A stretch of 13,782 nucleotides of DNA from Spirochaetaceae bacterium (GTDB lineage Bacteria > Spirochaetota > Spirochaetia > Treponematales > Breznakiellaceae). A program made the position numbers and the translations under genes. How positions within the stretch are numbered: position 1 is the stretch's first letter; each line of letters opens with the position of its first letter. The notes beneath the pieces are model-generated. The model had not been told where the DNA came from. It did no database searches and saw only the letters and a list, made by a program, of their open reading frames with translations. This document shows, in pieces, positions 13,151 through 13,782 of this stretch. The stretch spans positions 1 through 13,782 of the forward strand of contig JAISZQ010000122.1 in NCBI GenBank assembly GCA_031269165.1. The letters run 5' to 3'.

Positions 13151-13530
13151 AACGAGGCTGTCGAGTAAGTCGTTTTTGGGACAGGGATAATTCCCCCGGC
13201 AAACCCATGACATACATTCCACGCGGATCACCGGGCAGCCCGCTTTTTATCCCTGCCTTTCACATACCCGCTTCCCCCTTCGGGGAGAGGAAGCGCTGTC
13301 TATCGTGGAGGCGGGGCCCGCCGGGACGCCGTATGCAATCATAGCTCCTTGGCAGTTAGCCTCCCTTGCGTTATACTTTTCTTCGTGATGTACCACGTCC
13401 CCCGCCGCGTATGTATCACGAAAGTCTTTGCACGTTACCGGGCGGTGGGATGTATTGCGCCAGGAGATGCGCGGATAGGGAGTTATGCGAAACAGAGGCG
13501 AAAATTTTGTGTGAATTATATAAAAATGAA
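13151..13530. other. Gene-free region with several hairpins before the S51 gene
   Basis: No gene is supported. Possible structures include CAGGGATAA/TTATCCCTG arms about 60 bases apart (near 13184 and 13247), a CGCTTCC/GGAAGCG stem enclosing CCCTTCGGGG (about 13268-13295), and GGCGGGGCCCGCC near 13310-13322. From about 13495 the sequence changes abruptly from GC-rich to AT-rich. Confidence 0.4.
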
Positions 13531-13531
13531 C

Positions 13532-13560
13532 TTGACAAAATATAAAATTAATGAAATAAT
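13532..13560 (+). promoter_or_regulatory. Sigma70-type promoter of the S51 peptidase gene
   Basis: TTGACA (13532-13537) and AATAAT (13555-13560) are separated by 17 bases, close to the sigma70 consensus. Transcription would start around 13567. AAGGAG (13568-13573) lies 8 bases before the ATG at 13582, so the leader would be very short. This is the clearest promoter in the window. Confidence 0.65.
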
Positions 13561-13581
13561 CTTGTATAAGGAGAAATTAAA

Positions 13582-13782
13582 ATGAAAAAATTATTCTTGG
13601 CGTCTTATTTTTCACCTGTGGCAAAACTTTTTGTGGAATTTACTCAAAACACTTGTGCGGGTAAAAAGGTTGTATTTATACCAACCGCAAGTGTTCCTGA
13701 AAAAGTAACATTTTTTGTCGATGGTGATAAAAAAGCATTGGCTAAATTAGGCTTAGTTATTGATGAACTTGAAGTTTCAAAA
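13582..13782 (+). CDS. Peptidase S51 family (dipeptidase E-like) protein, 5' part only
   Basis: Sixty-seven codons are visible before the window ends. The sequence starts MKKLFLASYFSPVAKLFVEF, continues GKKVVFIPTASVPEKVTFFV, then KKALAKLGLVIDELEVSK. This matches the N-terminal Rossmann-like region of S51 peptidases (PepE/cyanophycinase-type serine hydrolases): a first strand LFLASYFS, then VxFIPTAS, then a helix and LGL-xxDEL. The catalytic Ser-His-Glu residues lie further on and cannot be checked. Family members are cytoplasmic and cleave N-terminal Asp dipeptides or related substrates. The gene has a perfect AAGGAG ribosome binding site and a strong promoter. Its AT-rich codons differ sharply from all other genes here, suggesting recent transfer, perhaps from a low-GC Firmicute. 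Subfamily assignment is uncertain. Confidence 0.75.
   Translation, partial: MKKLFLASYFSPVAKLFVEFTQNTCAGKKVVFIPTASVPEKVTFFVDGDKKALAKLGLVIDELEVSK

Noticed and set aside
1..13782. tRNA or rRNA genes
   Set aside because: I looked for T-loop GGTTCGA-type motifs with acceptor stems and for conserved rRNA segments and recognised none. GGGTTCGCAATGA matches belong to CATTGCGAG elements.

Overview
The window looks like chromosomal DNA of a host- or gut-associated anaerobic bacterium, most probably a Treponema-like spirochaete. That placement is inference from gene content: a BspA-type leucine-rich-repeat secreted protein, a small outer-membrane barrel, a lipoprotein, a periplasmic TPR protein, and a HydCBA/Hnd-type [FeFe] hydrogenase of the kind described in termite-gut treponemes. 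No rRNA or tRNA was recognised, so the taxonomy is not proven. Most of the window is GC-rich. The last ~290 bases are strikingly AT-rich.

Layout. 1-152: tail of a 23-bp tandem array plus a CATTGCGAG palindromic element. 281-2618: three surface or secreted protein genes (BspA-like LRR protein, beta-barrel protein, lipoprotein), the first two preceded by related, duplicated leader sequences. 2640-3190: composite repeat, a coding remnant, and the 5' stump of an IS982-like transposase with its RBS-sequestering hairpin. 3611-9454: the hydrogenase locus hydC-hydB-hydA. hydC and hydB overlap by 11 bases; hydB and hydA are separated by 1.3 kb made almost entirely of repeats. 9812-11866: a secreted TPR protein. 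11891-13150: a 46-bp tandem array, a long rod-like inverted repeat and a 60-65-bp tandem array invaded by CATTGCGAG elements. 13532-13782: a sigma70-like promoter and the start of an S51-family peptidase gene that runs off the window.

How the genes work together. HydC (NuoE-like), HydB (NuoF-like, FMN/NAD and FeS) and HydA (H-cluster) should form one soluble complex linking H2 to NAD(P)(H) and probably ferredoxin by flavin-based electron bifurcation. The LRR, barrel and lipoprotein genes look like a cell-envelope group.

Most unusual points. (1) hydB carries an in-frame insertion of about 120 codons built from the same modular repeats that fill the intergenic DNA. (2) A 23-bp-period array at 6897-7249 alternates a constant CAGGCTTAG with a 14-bp segment whose sequence changes from unit to unit while its arms stay complementary, as if palindromy itself were selected or generated. 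(3) At least five repeat families are nested in one another, indicating a very active, non-autonomous repeat ecology.
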